Shown here: positions 7,865-16,298 of the stretch, one piece after another
Layout of the letters: every line of letters begins with the position of its first letter
Position numbering within the stretch: the stretch's first letter is position 1
NCBI GenBank assembly: GCA_002967695.1
Contig: PUHN01000031.1
Coordinates: forward strand, 1-42,170
Direction of reading: 5' to 3'
Length of the DNA stretch: 42,170 bases
Source: Rhodobacteraceae bacterium WD3A24
Lineage (GTDB): Bacteria > Pseudomonadota > Alphaproteobacteria > Rhodobacterales > Rhodobacteraceae
Notes under the pieces: model-generated
The model's input: the letters and a program-made list of their open reading frames with translations, nothing else
What the model was told of the DNA's origin: nothing
Databases searched by the model: none
Made by a program: the position numbers and the translations under genes

Positions 7865-9657
7865 CAGAAACGATCCGCATGATCTGGGAAATCCTCTCGC
7901 GGCGGGAGCGCCTTCAGTTCCTCGCGATCATGGGGATGGTCGTGGCGATGTCTGCCTTCGAGATGATCGGCGTCGCCGCTGTTCTGCCTTTCCTGCAGGT
8001 TCTCTCCGATCCGGGGATGATCGACGACAGCCGCATGCTGTCGCTGGTCTATGACGGCCTGGGGTTCGAGAACACGCGCCGCTTTTCCGTCTTTCTGGGC
8101 GTTGCCGTCTTCGCCGTGGTCGTCGTCGGGCTGTGCGTGCGGGCGCTGACGACCTATGCAATCACGCGCTTCAGCCTGATGCGGGCCTACGCGATCAGCG
8201 CGCGGCTGCTGCGGGGGTATCTTCGCCAGCCCTACAGCTGGTTTCTCTCGCGCAACAGCGCCGAGCTCGGCCGCTCGGTTCTCCAGGAGGTCGACGGCGT
8301 TGTCGGTCGCAGCATCCTGCCGATGATGCAGTTCGTCGCCAGCGCGGGCATGTCGCTTTTCATCGTCGGGCTCTTGCTGCTGCTCGATCCTTGGGTGGCG
8401 CTGGGCGCGTTCGCGTTGCTGTTCGGGGTCTATGCGGGGGTCTATGTCGGGCTGCGTGGCATTCTGGCGCAGGTCGGCCATGAGCGCGTGCTCAATGACA
8501 ACGCGCGCTACCGCATCGCGCAGGAGGCGACCGGCGGCATCAAGGAGGTCAAGGCGCTGGGGCTCGAACAGAATTTTCTCAGCCGCTTTCGCACCCCGGC
8601 GCGGCGCTACGCCGAAGTGCAGACGACCGCGCTGCTGATCGGCGAATTGCCGCGTTTCGTGATCGAGGGTGTGGCCTTCGGCGGGGTGGTGCTGCTCGCG
8701 CTGGGGCTGCTGATTACCCGCGACGGCGACCTGTCGACCATGCTGCCGACGCTCGGCATGACGGCGGTGGCGGGGTTCAAGCTCTTCCCTGCGCTGCAAA
8801 AGGCGTATCACCAGCTCAGCCGCATCCGGTTCCAGGGGCCGGGGCTGAGGATGCTCCACCGCGACATCCTGGCACTCGATGACGCGGGCGAGGGCACCGA
8901 GCGCACCGGCATCGCCCCCCTGCCCCTGCGCGAAAGCCTGGAGATGCGCGGCATCAGCTATCATTATCCCGATACCGACCGCAGCGCGCTGGACGGGCTC
9001 GACCTGACCATTCCCGCGCGCAGCACCGTCGGCATCGTCGGCGGCTCCGGCGCCGGCAAGACGACGCTGGTCGATATCGTCCTCGGCCTGCTCACCCCGC
9101 AGGAGGGCGCGCTCTATGTGGACGATCGGCCCATCGACCGCGAGACCCTGCGCGCCTGGCAGAAGAGCCTCGGCTATGTGCCGCAGTCGATCTTTCTGTC
9201 GGACGACACGGTGACGGCCAATATCGCCTTTGGCCTGTCCGCCCACGAGATCGACAATGAGGCCGTCGAACGCGCCGCGCGGGCGGCCAATCTGCACGAG
9301 TTCATCATGGAAGAGCTGCCGGCGGGCTATCGCTCGGTCGTGGGCGAGCGGGGCGTGCGCCTGTCGGGAGGGCAGCGCCAGCGTATCGGGATCGCGCGCG
9401 CGCTGTATAACGACCCCGAGGTGCTGATCCTCGACGAGGCGACCTCGGCGCTCGACACCCTGACCGAAGCCGAAGTGATGCGCGCCGTCCGCGCCCTGGG
9501 CGGGCGCAAGACCATCATCATGATCGCGCACCGGCTCGTCACGGTTCAGGATTGCGACACCATCTTCCTTCTGGAGAATGGCCGAGTGGCGGATGCAGGC
9601 GACTACGCCACGCTGATGAGCCGCAACGCGACCTTCCGGCGGATGGCCGGCGCATGA
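7861..9657 (+). CDS. ABC half-transporter, fused permease and ATPase (MsbA/PglK-like)
   Basis: A 598-residue exporter half-molecule that should act as a homodimer in the inner membrane. Residues 1-330 contain six predicted transmembrane helices. The nucleotide-binding domain has Walker A GGSGAGKTT (about 394-402), signature LSGGQRQR (about 501-508) and Walker B LILDEATSALD (about 522-532), all intact. The family includes MsbA (lipid A) and PglK (lipid-linked oligosaccharide flippase). Lying between a Wzy-like protein and a GT4 enzyme, with 4-nt overlaps on both sides (7861-7864 and 9654-9657), it probably flips a lipid-linked glycan. No Wzx-type flippase is encoded in the window, which supports this. 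Confidence 0.88.
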   Translation: MTETIRMIWEILSRRERLQFLAIMGMVVAMSAFEMIGVAAVLPFLQVLSDPGMIDDSRMLSLVYDGLGFENTRRFSVFLGVAVFAVVVVGLCVRALTTYAITRFSLMRAYAISARLLRGYLRQPYSWFLSRNSAELGRSVLQEVDGVVGRSILPMMQFVASAGMSLFIVGLLLLLDPWVALGAFALLFGVYAGVYVGLRGILAQVGHERVLNDNARYRIAQEATGGIKEVKALGLEQNFLSRFRTPARRYAEVQTTALLIGELPRFVIEGVAFGGVVLLALGLLITRDGDLSTMLPTLGMTAVAGFKLFPALQKAYHQLSRIRFQGPGLRMLHRDILALDDAGEGTERTGIAPLPLRESLEMRGISYHYPDTDRSALDGLDLTIPARSTVGIVGGSGAGKTTLVDIVLGLLTPQEGALYVDDRPIDRETLRAWQKSLGYVPQSIFLSDDTVTANIAFGLSAHEIDNEAVERAARAANLHEFIMEELPAGYRSVVGERGVRLSGGQRQRIGIARALYNDPEVLILDEATSALDTLTEAEVMRAVRALGGRKTIIMIAHRLVTVQDCDTIFLLENGRVADAGDYATLMSRNATFRRMAGA

Positions 9658-10883
9658 GCGGGGCGCAAACAGGCCCGCCGCCGCGCCGCGTGCTGATCGT
9701 GGTGGAAAACCTGCCCGTGCCGCTCGACCGGCGGGTGTGGCTGGAGGCGACATCGCTGAAGACCCACGGCTACGAGGTCAGCGTGATCTGCCCTGCCGGG
9801 CGCGGCTGGGACGCCGCCCATGAGGTCATCGACGGCATCCACATCTACCGCCACCCCCTGCCGCCCGAGGCGCATTCTGGCGCGCTGGCCTATGGGCGGG
9901 AATACGGCGCGGCGCTGTGGCACTGGCTCAGGCTTGCCCGCCGGGTGCGGCGCGAGCGTGGCTTCGACGTCATCCATGGCTGCAACCCGCCCGATCTGAT
10001 CTTTCTGCTGGCGCTGTGGTACCGGCCGCGCGGGGTGCGCTATATCTTCGATCATCACGATGTCTGCCCTGAGCTTTTCGAGGCCAAGTTCGACCGTCGC
10101 GGCCTGCTGCACGGCGTGATGCGCCTGCTGGAGCGGCTCACCTTCGCCACTGCAGACGTCTCGCTCGCCACCAATGACAGTTTCCGCCGCATCGCGGTGG
10201 AGCGGGGCCGGATGCCGCCCGGGGACGTCTTTACCGTCCGCTCCGCGCCCAGGCTGGAGAATTTCGCCCCCGGCCCCGGCGACCCGGCGCTACGTCGGGG
10301 GGCGGGCACGGTGCTTGGCTATGTCGGCGTTATCGGCCAGCAGGAAGGGATGGACCTGCTGGTCGCGGCGGTCGATCATCTCGTCGGCCGCCTCGGCCGC
10401 GATGATCTCCACGCGATCATCATCGGGTTTGGTCCTCATCTGCAGGCGATGCGCGACGATGTCGCCGCGCGCGGGCTCGAGCGGCATTTCACCTTTACCG
10501 GCCCGCTCTATGGCGACGATCTGCTCCGCGCGCTCAATTCCTGCGACATCGGCGTGAGCCCCGACCCGAAGAACCCGATGAACGACATCTCGACGATGAA
10601 CAAGGTGCTCGAATACATGGCGCTGGAAATGCCGGTGGTACAGTTCGATCTCACCGAGGGGCGCGCCTCGGCCGGCGCGGCGTCGCTCTATGCCCGGCCC
10701 AACGATCCGGCCGACTTCGCCGCCTGCATCGCCCGGCTCATCGACGACCCGACCCTGCGCGCCCGCATGGGGCGGCTGGGGCGCGAACGGGTGCTCGACA
10801 CCCTCTCATGGGCGCATTCGGTGCCGCCGCTGCTGGCCGCCTATGAGCGGGTTTTCACCAGGCGGCGCGGTGGGTCCGGGTGA
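9654..10883 (+). CDS. Glycosyltransferase family 4 protein
   Basis: A 409-residue GT-B fold enzyme. The N-terminal acceptor domain begins RRVLIVVENLPVPLDRRVW, and the donor domain contains GYVGVIGQQEGMDLL, typical of GT4 glycosyltransferases. A segment PKNPMNDISTMNKVLEYMA sits where the nucleotide-sugar binding EX7E-type motif occurs in many GT4 enzymes. The start at 9654 overlaps the ABC transporter stop (ATGA). The 3' end overlaps the end of the convergent rhomboid gene by 29 bp. It should add a sugar to the lipid-linked repeat of the exopolysaccharide. Donor sugar is unknown. Confidence 0.85.
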   Translation: MSGAQTGPPPRRVLIVVENLPVPLDRRVWLEATSLKTHGYEVSVICPAGRGWDAAHEVIDGIHIYRHPLPPEAHSGALAYGREYGAALWHWLRLARRVRRERGFDVIHGCNPPDLIFLLALWYRPRGVRYIFDHHDVCPELFEAKFDRRGLLHGVMRLLERLTFATADVSLATNDSFRRIAVERGRMPPGDVFTVRSAPRLENFAPGPGDPALRRGAGTVLGYVGVIGQQEGMDLLVAAVDHLVGRLGRDDLHAIIIGFGPHLQAMRDDVAARGLERHFTFTGPLYGDDLLRALNSCDIGVSPDPKNPMNDISTMNKVLEYMALEMPVVQFDLTEGRASAGAASLYARPNDPADFAACIARLIDDPTLRARMGRLGRERVLDTLSWAHSVPPLLAAYERVFTRRRGGSG

Positions 10884-11544
10884 ACAACGCCGCCCAGCCG
10901 GCACCGGCGATCATTCCGCCAAGATGCGCCTCCCAGGCCAGCAGGCCCGATAATGCGAGCCACAACAGAAGGTTGATCAGACCGATCGCGGCGAGGGACC
11001 ACCACAACGGCGCCATGCGCGCGCGAAAGATCCGCCGCGCCTCCCATTCCCAGAACTTCCAGGCGCCGACCAGGCCGAATACGGCCCCTGAGGCCCCCAC
11101 CATCGGCGCGGCGTCCGCCGGGGCCAGCAGCGCCGCCCCCGTGGCCCCGCCCAGCATGGCGACGACATAGAGGACGAGAAAGCCGCGCTGCCCGGTGCGG
11201 GCCACCGCGATACCGCCCAGCGCCATGACCGCGGCCATGTTGCCCAGAAGATGCAGCGCGCCATCGTGCAGAAAGGCGTGGCTGGCGAACATCACCGCGG
11301 CCTGTCCGGGGTAGACCGGCTCGGAGCCGTGCAGCAGGCCCGCCCAGAACGCGCCCAGCCGATAGGCGCTCTCGCGCCAGCCGGGCGCGCCCAGATAGCC
11401 CGCATCGGCGAGACTGAGAAGGAGTTCGGGAACCACCGCGAGCGCGATCACCAGCGTGACCGCCGGCGCCCCCGGCCGCGTATAGAGCCGCGGCAGGTCC
11501 GGCGGCGGCCTGCGGCGCCCGATCACCGGCGCCCGATAGCTCAT
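10855..11544 (-). CDS. Rhomboid family intramembrane serine protease
   Basis: A 229-residue membrane protein with about six hydrophobic helices. It shows the rhomboid active site: HLLGNMAAV (His98 and Asn102), GASGAVFG with catalytic Ser152, and AHLGG with catalytic His207. Rhomboids cut transmembrane segments of other membrane proteins inside the bilayer. The ATG at 11544 (MSYRAPVIG) is preferred over an alternative seven residues upstream. Its 3' end overlaps the convergent GT4 gene. The methyltransferase gene ends 132 bp upstream on the same strand. No obvious dedicated substrate with a sorting tail is encoded in the window, so its link to polysaccharide export is positional only. Confidence 0.85.
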   Translation of the reverse strand: MSYRAPVIGRRRPPPDLPRLYTRPGAPAVTLVIALAVVPELLLSLADAGYLGAPGWRESAYRLGAFWAGLLHGSEPVYPGQAAVMFASHAFLHDGALHLLGNMAAVMALGGIAVARTGQRGFLVLYVVAMLGGATGAALLAPADAAPMVGASGAVFGLVGAWKFWEWEARRIFRARMAPLWWSLAAIGLINLLLWLALSGLLAWEAHLGGMIAGAGWAALFTRTHRAAW

Positions 11545-11676
11545 TGAGGGCCTAGTGCGGAACAAACCGCGGCAGCCGCGGCAGAGCGGCCTCCATCAAT
11601 CCCCGCACACCGGCGCCGGCGATCGGGGCGGGCGCCCGCACCACCGCCGCGGCCGGCCATTTCGCTGGATGCGGCA

Positions 11677-12375
11677 TCATGGTGCCCCCTCGCCCGGGTC
11701 CGGCCCGCGCCATGCGATCAGCGATTTCGGCAGCAGCGCAAGCCGCTCGGTGGCATGGACGGCATCGGGAAAGAAGACCCGCACCAGCCGGCGCGGAATC
11801 ATCCGGGTATGATCGACGCGGGACATGGCCTCGGGCCAGTCGGCCCGGCGTGCGAAGCCGGGGTTTACATGCGTGTGCAGAAACAGCCGCGCGGGCTCAG
11901 ACAGCCAATGGAAGAAGGGCAGCCCGTAATGCGGCTCGATGGGGAACCAGTAGTTGGGCGTCTGCATGTAATAGGCGCGCGCCACCCGGCGATGCTCGGC
12001 GGCGAAACGGGCCATGTCGGCATACAGCCCGACATGCTCGATGACGCTGTTCGAATGGGCGAGATCGTATTCCCCGTCGGCGATCTCGGGCATTGCCCGG
12101 CCGTCCCCGACGCGGGTGACGAACCGGATGCCGAAGGAGTCGTCCGCCTCCTCGCGGGCGACCTCCTCGGCGAGATTGACAATGGTGATCTCCACGCGGT
12201 CGCGCAGCGCGGGATCGAGCAGCCTCCAGTAGTCGCGCCGCCCCCCGATATCGAGAATCCGCACCGGCTCCGCGCCCCGCGCGGCCTCGTGGATCAACCG
12301 CTCGATCAGCGCGAAACGCGCCTTGCGCAAGCGATAGCGGATCGAGCGCGGATCGGTCGCGTCGGGGCGCTTCAT
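11677..12375 (-). CDS. SAM-dependent methyltransferase-like protein in the exopolysaccharide locus
   Basis: A 232-residue protein with a class I methyltransferase fold. Motif I is RILDIGGRRDYWRLL, a downstream acidic segment (GDGRAMPEIADGEYDLAHSNSVIEHV) matches the usual motif II/III region, and the C-terminal half has YMQTPNYWFPIEPHYGLPF, typical of the glycan-linked methyltransferase group. It could methylate a sugar or lipid-linked intermediate. The ATG at 12375 overlaps the stop of a 47-codon ORF (ATGA), which suggests coupling; a GTG at 12399 would add 8 residues and lacks a clear ribosome site. The acceptor is unknown. Confidence 0.75.
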   Translation of the reverse strand: MKRPDATDPRSIRYRLRKARFALIERLIHEAARGAEPVRILDIGGRRDYWRLLDPALRDRVEITIVNLAEEVAREEADDSFGIRFVTRVGDGRAMPEIADGEYDLAHSNSVIEHVGLYADMARFAAEHRRVARAYYMQTPNYWFPIEPHYGLPFFHWLSEPARLFLHTHVNPGFARRADWPEAMSRVDHTRMIPRRLVRVFFPDAVHATERLALLPKSLIAWRGPDPGEGAP

Positions 12376-12515
12376 ACTGGCTGACCCGTTTGCCTGCACG
12401 AGGATCGGCGAGGCGTTGGCGGGACACCGACGCGGCGGGTATGGCCGCCGCCGCCCGCAGAGGGCCCCGCGCAGCCTATCGCGGCCGGCGCAAGCATCAC
12501 GCAGATCGCAATCAT
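12372..12515 (-). CDS. Candidate 47-residue small lipoprotein
   Basis: A short ORF beginning MIAICVMLAPAAIGC. It has a hydrophobic N-terminus ending in an imperfect lipobox (AIGC, Cys15), followed by a Gly-rich then Arg/Pro-rich tail. Two points support it as a real gene. A TGGAG ribosome site lies 7 nt before the ATG, and its TGA overlaps the methyltransferase ATG as ATGA (12372-12375). It lacks basic residues before the hydrophobic core, which is unusual for a lipoprotein signal. It may be a small envelope protein or simply a leader ORF that couples translation to the methyltransferase. Comparable tiny lipoproteins occur in other polysaccharide loci, but I recognise no family. Confidence 0.45.
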   Translation of the reverse strand: MIAICVMLAPAAIGCAGPSAGGGGHTRRVGVPPTPRRSSCRQTGQPV

Positions 12516-12618
12516 CCCGTCACTCCAGTTCCTAGCGCGACATGCCTTGCATGGGGCGGTGGCGGAAAGATGGCCAAAGCTGGAAATCCGCCCGGCACCC
12601 GAACCGGCCGGTGTGAGC

Positions 12619-13422
12619 TCAGACACCCGTCGCGCGAATGACGACGTGAAATGTCTGCAATATGAGCTTGCCGTCAAGACGCGCGGAAATCTGGCGGTCG
12701 TATTCCTCGTCATAGGCGACCCGCCCGGCGAAGGAGCCGGCATTGCGGCGCGAGACCTGCCACAGCCCGGTCACCCCCGGCCGCAGGCGATAATAGGCTT
12801 CGCCGTCATAGAGCTCGCGCTGATTGGGCAGCATCGGCCGCGGCCCGACAAGGCTCATGTCGCCGCGCAGCACATTGAAGAGCTGCGGCAGTTCGTCGAG
12901 CGACGTCCTGCGCAGCAGCCGCCCCAAGCGCGTGATGCGCGGATCGTTGCGCAGCTTTTGATTGCGTGCCCATTCCTTGAGCATCTCGGGCGAGGCGGCG
13001 AGGCACTCGGCCAGCTTGCGCTCGGCGTCCGGTACCATCGTGCGCAGCTTCCACATGGTGAATATCCGCCCGCCCCGTCCGACACGTGGCTGGCCGAAGA
13101 ACGGGTTGGCCCCGTCGGCGACGAACACCAGTAGTGCGAGCAGACCGACAATCGGGGCAACGACAGGCGCGCTGACAAGAATGAGCGCGACATCGCACAG
13201 CCGCTTGCCCGCGGCGCGGTAGAGACCGCCCCGTGCACGGGTCGGTGCCGTCGGCGGTCTGGCCGGCGCGTGCGACGAGGCGATCGCACCGACATCGCCC
13301 GCAGCCCGCATCCGCGTGATCCGGGCAAGGTTGCGCCCATCCGCCGCGGTCATCCGGCGGCGCCGCTCGGCGCGCGGCGGCCTGCCGCGATGGATGTCCT
13401 GATTGCGGAATTGTACCGTCAC
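12619..13422 (-). CDS. Undecaprenyl-phosphate sugar phosphotransferase (ExoY/WbaP-type priming enzyme)
   Basis: A 267-residue bacterial sugar transferase. It starts polysaccharide repeat-unit synthesis by moving a sugar-1-phosphate from a nucleotide sugar to undecaprenyl phosphate. After an Arg-rich tail of about 65 residues there is one membrane segment ([19 protein letters not shown]), then the family motifs [29 protein letters not shown] with the catalytic Asp-Glu pair, VGPRPMLP and [15 protein letters not shown]. Its size fits ExoY-like single-domain enzymes. The GTG at 13422 is chosen because GGGAG lies 7 nt upstream; GTG 13440 or ATG 13353 are alternatives. It is divergent from the ATPase/Wzz/kinase operon. 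The exact sugar (galactose, glucose or other) is not determinable. Confidence 0.9.
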   Translation of the reverse strand: MTVQFRNQDIHRGRPPRAERRRRMTAADGRNLARITRMRAAGDVGAIASSHAPARPPTAPTRARGGLYRAAGKRLCDVALILVSAPVVAPIVGLLALLVFVADGANPFFGQPRVGRGGRIFTMWKLRTMVPDAERKLAECLAASPEMLKEWARNQKLRNDPRITRLGRLLRRTSLDELPQLFNVLRGDMSLVGPRPMLPNQRELYDGEAYYRLRPGVTGLWQVSRRNAGSFAGRVAYDEEYDRQISARLDGKLILQTFHVVIRATGV

Positions 13423-13897
13423 GCCTCGTCTCCCGGGCACCCACCGACGACGCCGCGCCCGAGAATCGTGCCGGATCGGGCGGGCTGCGGTTGCAAATGG
13501 TTAAGAACTGGTAACGTCAGGCCCGTCTCCACGGCAACGAGAAGCAACGTTAAACGCCTTTGTCAGGCATGGAAACACTGTTTCTCGTCAGTGCATTACA
13601 GCCTAAGGTTGTTAGCTGATGGCTGAATCTCTCCAATCCTTTGTTCGTGAGCGCCAATGTTTCTATTGCCGCCCCGTTTCACCAGTGCGTCACGGCGCCG
13701 CAGTTTCACGGGCCCAGGGAAGCGCCCCCGCGAAGGTGGCCATCTGAACATGACGATTCGCCCCGCCCGCCCGGCGCGCGCGGCCACGGCAATGCCGCGA
13801 AAGCGCCTTCATCCATTGGCAATTTCGCCAAGCTCTTCCCATATGCGCTTGGCAGGGACGGCCCGTGCGGCACGCCCGAACCGACGCCCGAGGTGAC
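13423..13897. promoter_or_regulatory. Divergent regulatory region of the exopolysaccharide locus
   Basis: This 475-bp gap lies between the priming transferase (-) and the ATPase/Wzz/kinase operon (+). Its middle (about 13490-13670) is clearly richer in A/T than the flanks. A perfect palindrome, GAAAC-ACT-GTTTC at 13572-13584, looks like an operator. A weak + strand promoter may be TTGTTC (13641-13646) with TCTATT (13662-13667), although the spacing is only 15 bp. Several TTAA/GTTA-type words (13500-13560 and near 13610) may be regulator half-sites. A 79-codon reading frame at 13657-13896 has Arg/Pro/Ser-rich composition and I do not accept it as a gene. Confidence 0.45.
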
Positions 13898-14758
13898 ATG
13901 ACCAGCGCGCTCGAAATATACGTGGATTACTTCGGCCTGAATCAGCGCCCCTTCACGCTGGTGCCCGATCCCGATTTCCTGTTCTGGTCGCCGGCCCATC
14001 GGGCCGCGTATGCGATGCTCGATTACGGCCTGCTGACGCGGGCGCCGATCACACTGCTGACCGGCGAGATCGGTGTCGGCAAGACCACGCTCGTGCACCA
14101 TTTCCTGCGCCGCCTCGACGATGATGTGCGGGTGGGCATGATCGCGAGCGCGCGCCCAGGCGGCGGCGAGTTGCTGCGATGGGTGCTGCCGGCCTTGGGG
14201 CTGACCGCCGAGAGCGGCGCCTCCGAGGCCGAGCTGCACGACCGTTTTCAGAAATTCCTCATCGACGAATACACCGAGGGGCGTCACGTCGTGCTGATCA
14301 TCGACGAGGCCCAGAACCTGACCCGCGACGGCCTGGAGCAGCTGCGCATGCTCACCAACATAAATACCAACAAGGACGAGCTGCTGCAGCTCGTCCTCGT
14401 CGGCCAGCCCGAGTTGCGCGAAACGGTGCGCCGTCCCGAACTGATCCAGTTCGCCCAACGGATCGCTGCCAATTACCACATTCCGGCGATGGACGCGCCG
14501 ACCGTGCTGGCCTATATCGGCCATCGCCTGACCGTTGCGGGCGGCAGCCCCGAGCTGTTTTCCAAGCCCGCCGCGGAACTGATCCAGGCGGCCACGGGCG
14601 GCGTTCCGCGGCTGGTCAACCAGCTTTGCGACCTGTCGCTGACCTATGCCTATTCGGCCGGACAGAGGCGGGTGAAGCGCGATACGGTGCTTCAGGTGCT
14701 CGACGACGGGGTGTTCTTCGCCGGCGGGGCGGTAATTCCGGTGGAACTGACCGAATGA
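13898..14758 (+). CDS. ExeA-like AAA ATPase associated with polysaccharide export
   Basis: A 286-residue ATPase of the ExeA/GspA-like AAA group. It begins YVDYFGLNQRPFTLVPDPDFLFWS, the signature opening of this family, and has Walker A GEIGVGKTT (56-64) and Walker B VLIIDEAQNL (132-141). A sensor-type segment QLVLVGQPELRE follows. Such ATPases are often encoded next to Wzz-like and tyrosine-kinase genes in exosortase-associated exopolysaccharide loci; no exosortase is in this window. ATG 13898 is preceded by GAGGTGA. Its stop overlaps the Wzz-like start by ATGA (14755-14758), so the two are coupled. The molecular role in these loci is not established, though energising assembly of the export complex is plausible. 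Confidence 0.85.
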   Translation: MTSALEIYVDYFGLNQRPFTLVPDPDFLFWSPAHRAAYAMLDYGLLTRAPITLLTGEIGVGKTTLVHHFLRRLDDDVRVGMIASARPGGGELLRWVLPALGLTAESGASEAELHDRFQKFLIDEYTEGRHVVLIIDEAQNLTRDGLEQLRMLTNINTNKDELLQLVLVGQPELRETVRRPELIQFAQRIAANYHIPAMDAPTVLAYIGHRLTVAGGSPELFSKPAAELIQAATGGVPRLVNQLCDLSLTYAYSAGQRRVKRDTVLQVLDDGVFFAGGAVIPVELTE

Positions 14759-16284
14759 ACACGGATCTGCGTTTCTATCTCTCGATTTTGCGGCGGCGCC
14801 TGCCGATCCTGGCGCTCACGGGCGGGGTGGCGGCCGTCCTTTCGGTGATCTACGCGCTGTCGCTCTCGCCGGTCTATCGCGCCTCGGCCGAGCTGGTGAT
14901 GGAGCCGCCCCAGATATCCGACGAGCTTGCCGCCTCGACCGTCACGAGCGCCGGCACGGAGCAGCTCCAGATCATCGAGCAGCGCATGATGACGCGCGAG
15001 AACCTCCTGCGGATGGCGGACAGGTTCGATCTGTTCGACGACCCGGATCTCGAGCCCGTCGACATGGCGCAGAACCTGCGCGACCGTACCGAGATCGACA
15101 TCGACACGGGGCGGGACGAGGCGACGTTGATCCGGTTGGCGTTCCGCGCCGACAACGCCGAGAAGGCCGCCGAGGTCACCAATGCCTTCACCACATTCAT
15201 GCTGGAGGAAAACGCGCAACTGCGCACCAATGTCGCGCAGCAGACCGCCCAGTTCTTCCAGCGCGAGGTCGAGCGGCTCTCGCAGGAGGTGCAGCAGCGC
15301 AGCCAGAGCATCCTCGATTTCCGTCTTGAAAACCGCGACGCGCTGCCCGAGGCGCTCGCGGATCTGCGCGCCCGCCAGAGTGAGCGCGAGACCGAGCTTG
15401 CCGAGATGCGCCGCGAACTGGACCGGCTGGAGGATGCGCGTGCCGACTATGTCGAGAGCTACCAGCAGAGCGGGCGCATCGGAGTGGTGGTCGAGGATGA
15501 CTACACTCCCTTCCTGCGCCGGCTATCGTCGCTGCAGCAGGAGCTTGACGTCGTCCAGGCCGGCGACTCCCCCGATCCCGACCGGGTGAGCGCCCTGCGC
15601 GCGCGCATCGCCTCGGTCGAGCGCGGCCTGCGTGCCCAGCTCTCGGCCGACGAAAGCGATGCCGAGAACATCTATCAGCGCCAGCTCGCCTCCATCGACG
15701 AAGAGATCGAGACCCGCCGCGAGGAAATGGAGCGCATCGAGGCCACCCTCGACGAGCTAGGCGAACAGATTTCCGCCGCGCTGGCCAGTTCGATCCGGCT
15801 CGAGGCGCTCAACCGCGACTACCAGACCGCGCGCGAGCAGTACGCCGCCGCGGTGGACCGCGCCGCCACGGCCGACACCGGCGACATGATCGAGACGCTT
15901 TCGCGCGGGCAGCGGCTGACGGTGCTTGAGCGGGCCCTGCCGCCGGCCCGGCCCGAAAGCCCCAACCGCCGGCTTATCGTCACGGGGGGCATGTTCGCGG
16001 GGCTCGGCCTGGGCGCGGCGATCATCCTGCTGCTCGAACAGCTCAACCAGACCATTCGTCGGCCCGAGGATCTGACCCGCGCGCTCGGCATCGCGCCCTT
16101 CGCGACGATCCCGCTACTCGATGCCTCGCGCCCCACCCGACGCAGACGCCTGTGGCGCCGCCTGACCGGCGCGGGCGGCGCGGTCGCGATAGCGGCGATG
16201 CTGACCATCCCGCATCATTCGCCCGACCCGATGGACGAGCCCGGTTTCGTCCCGTTGGCGGAGCGGATGCATCCCGGCGGCTGA
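14755..16284 (+). CDS. Polysaccharide chain-length determinant / co-polymerase (GumC/Wzz family)
   Basis: A 509-residue inner-membrane protein that should control polymer length and link synthesis to export. It has an N-terminal Wzz domain with a membrane helix at about residues 17-38 (LPILALTGGVAAVLSVIYAL), a long periplasmic coiled-coil stretch rich in Glu, Arg and Gln (about 150-390), then the Pro-rich PPARPESPNRR before a second helix (about 404-427). The 80-residue cytoplasmic tail contains a further hydrophobic patch and no kinase domain. The kinase is encoded separately just downstream. The ATG overlaps the ATPase stop. Architecture fits PCP-2a proteins with a detached kinase. Confidence 0.88.
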   Translation: MNTDLRFYLSILRRRLPILALTGGVAAVLSVIYALSLSPVYRASAELVMEPPQISDELAASTVTSAGTEQLQIIEQRMMTRENLLRMADRFDLFDDPDLEPVDMAQNLRDRTEIDIDTGRDEATLIRLAFRADNAEKAAEVTNAFTTFMLEENAQLRTNVAQQTAQFFQREVERLSQEVQQRSQSILDFRLENRDALPEALADLRARQSERETELAEMRRELDRLEDARADYVESYQQSGRIGVVVEDDYTPFLRRLSSLQQELDVVQAGDSPDPDRVSALRARIASVERGLRAQLSADESDAENIYQRQLASIDEEIETRREEMERIEATLDELGEQISAALASSIRLEALNRDYQTAREQYAAAVDRAATADTGDMIETLSRGQRLTVLERALPPARPESPNRRLIVTGGMFAGLGLGAAIILLLEQLNQTIRRPEDLTRALGIAPFATIPLLDASRPTRRRRLWRRLTGAGGAVAIAAMLTIPHHSPDPMDEPGFVPLAERMHPGG

Positions 16285-16298
16285 GAGGGAAAGCGAAC

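Noticed and set aside
13657-13896. 79-codon reading frame just before the ExeA-like ATPase gene
   Set aside because: Composition is Arg/Pro/Ser-rich without a recognisable fold, no ribosome site is evident, and it lies in a likely regulatory region.
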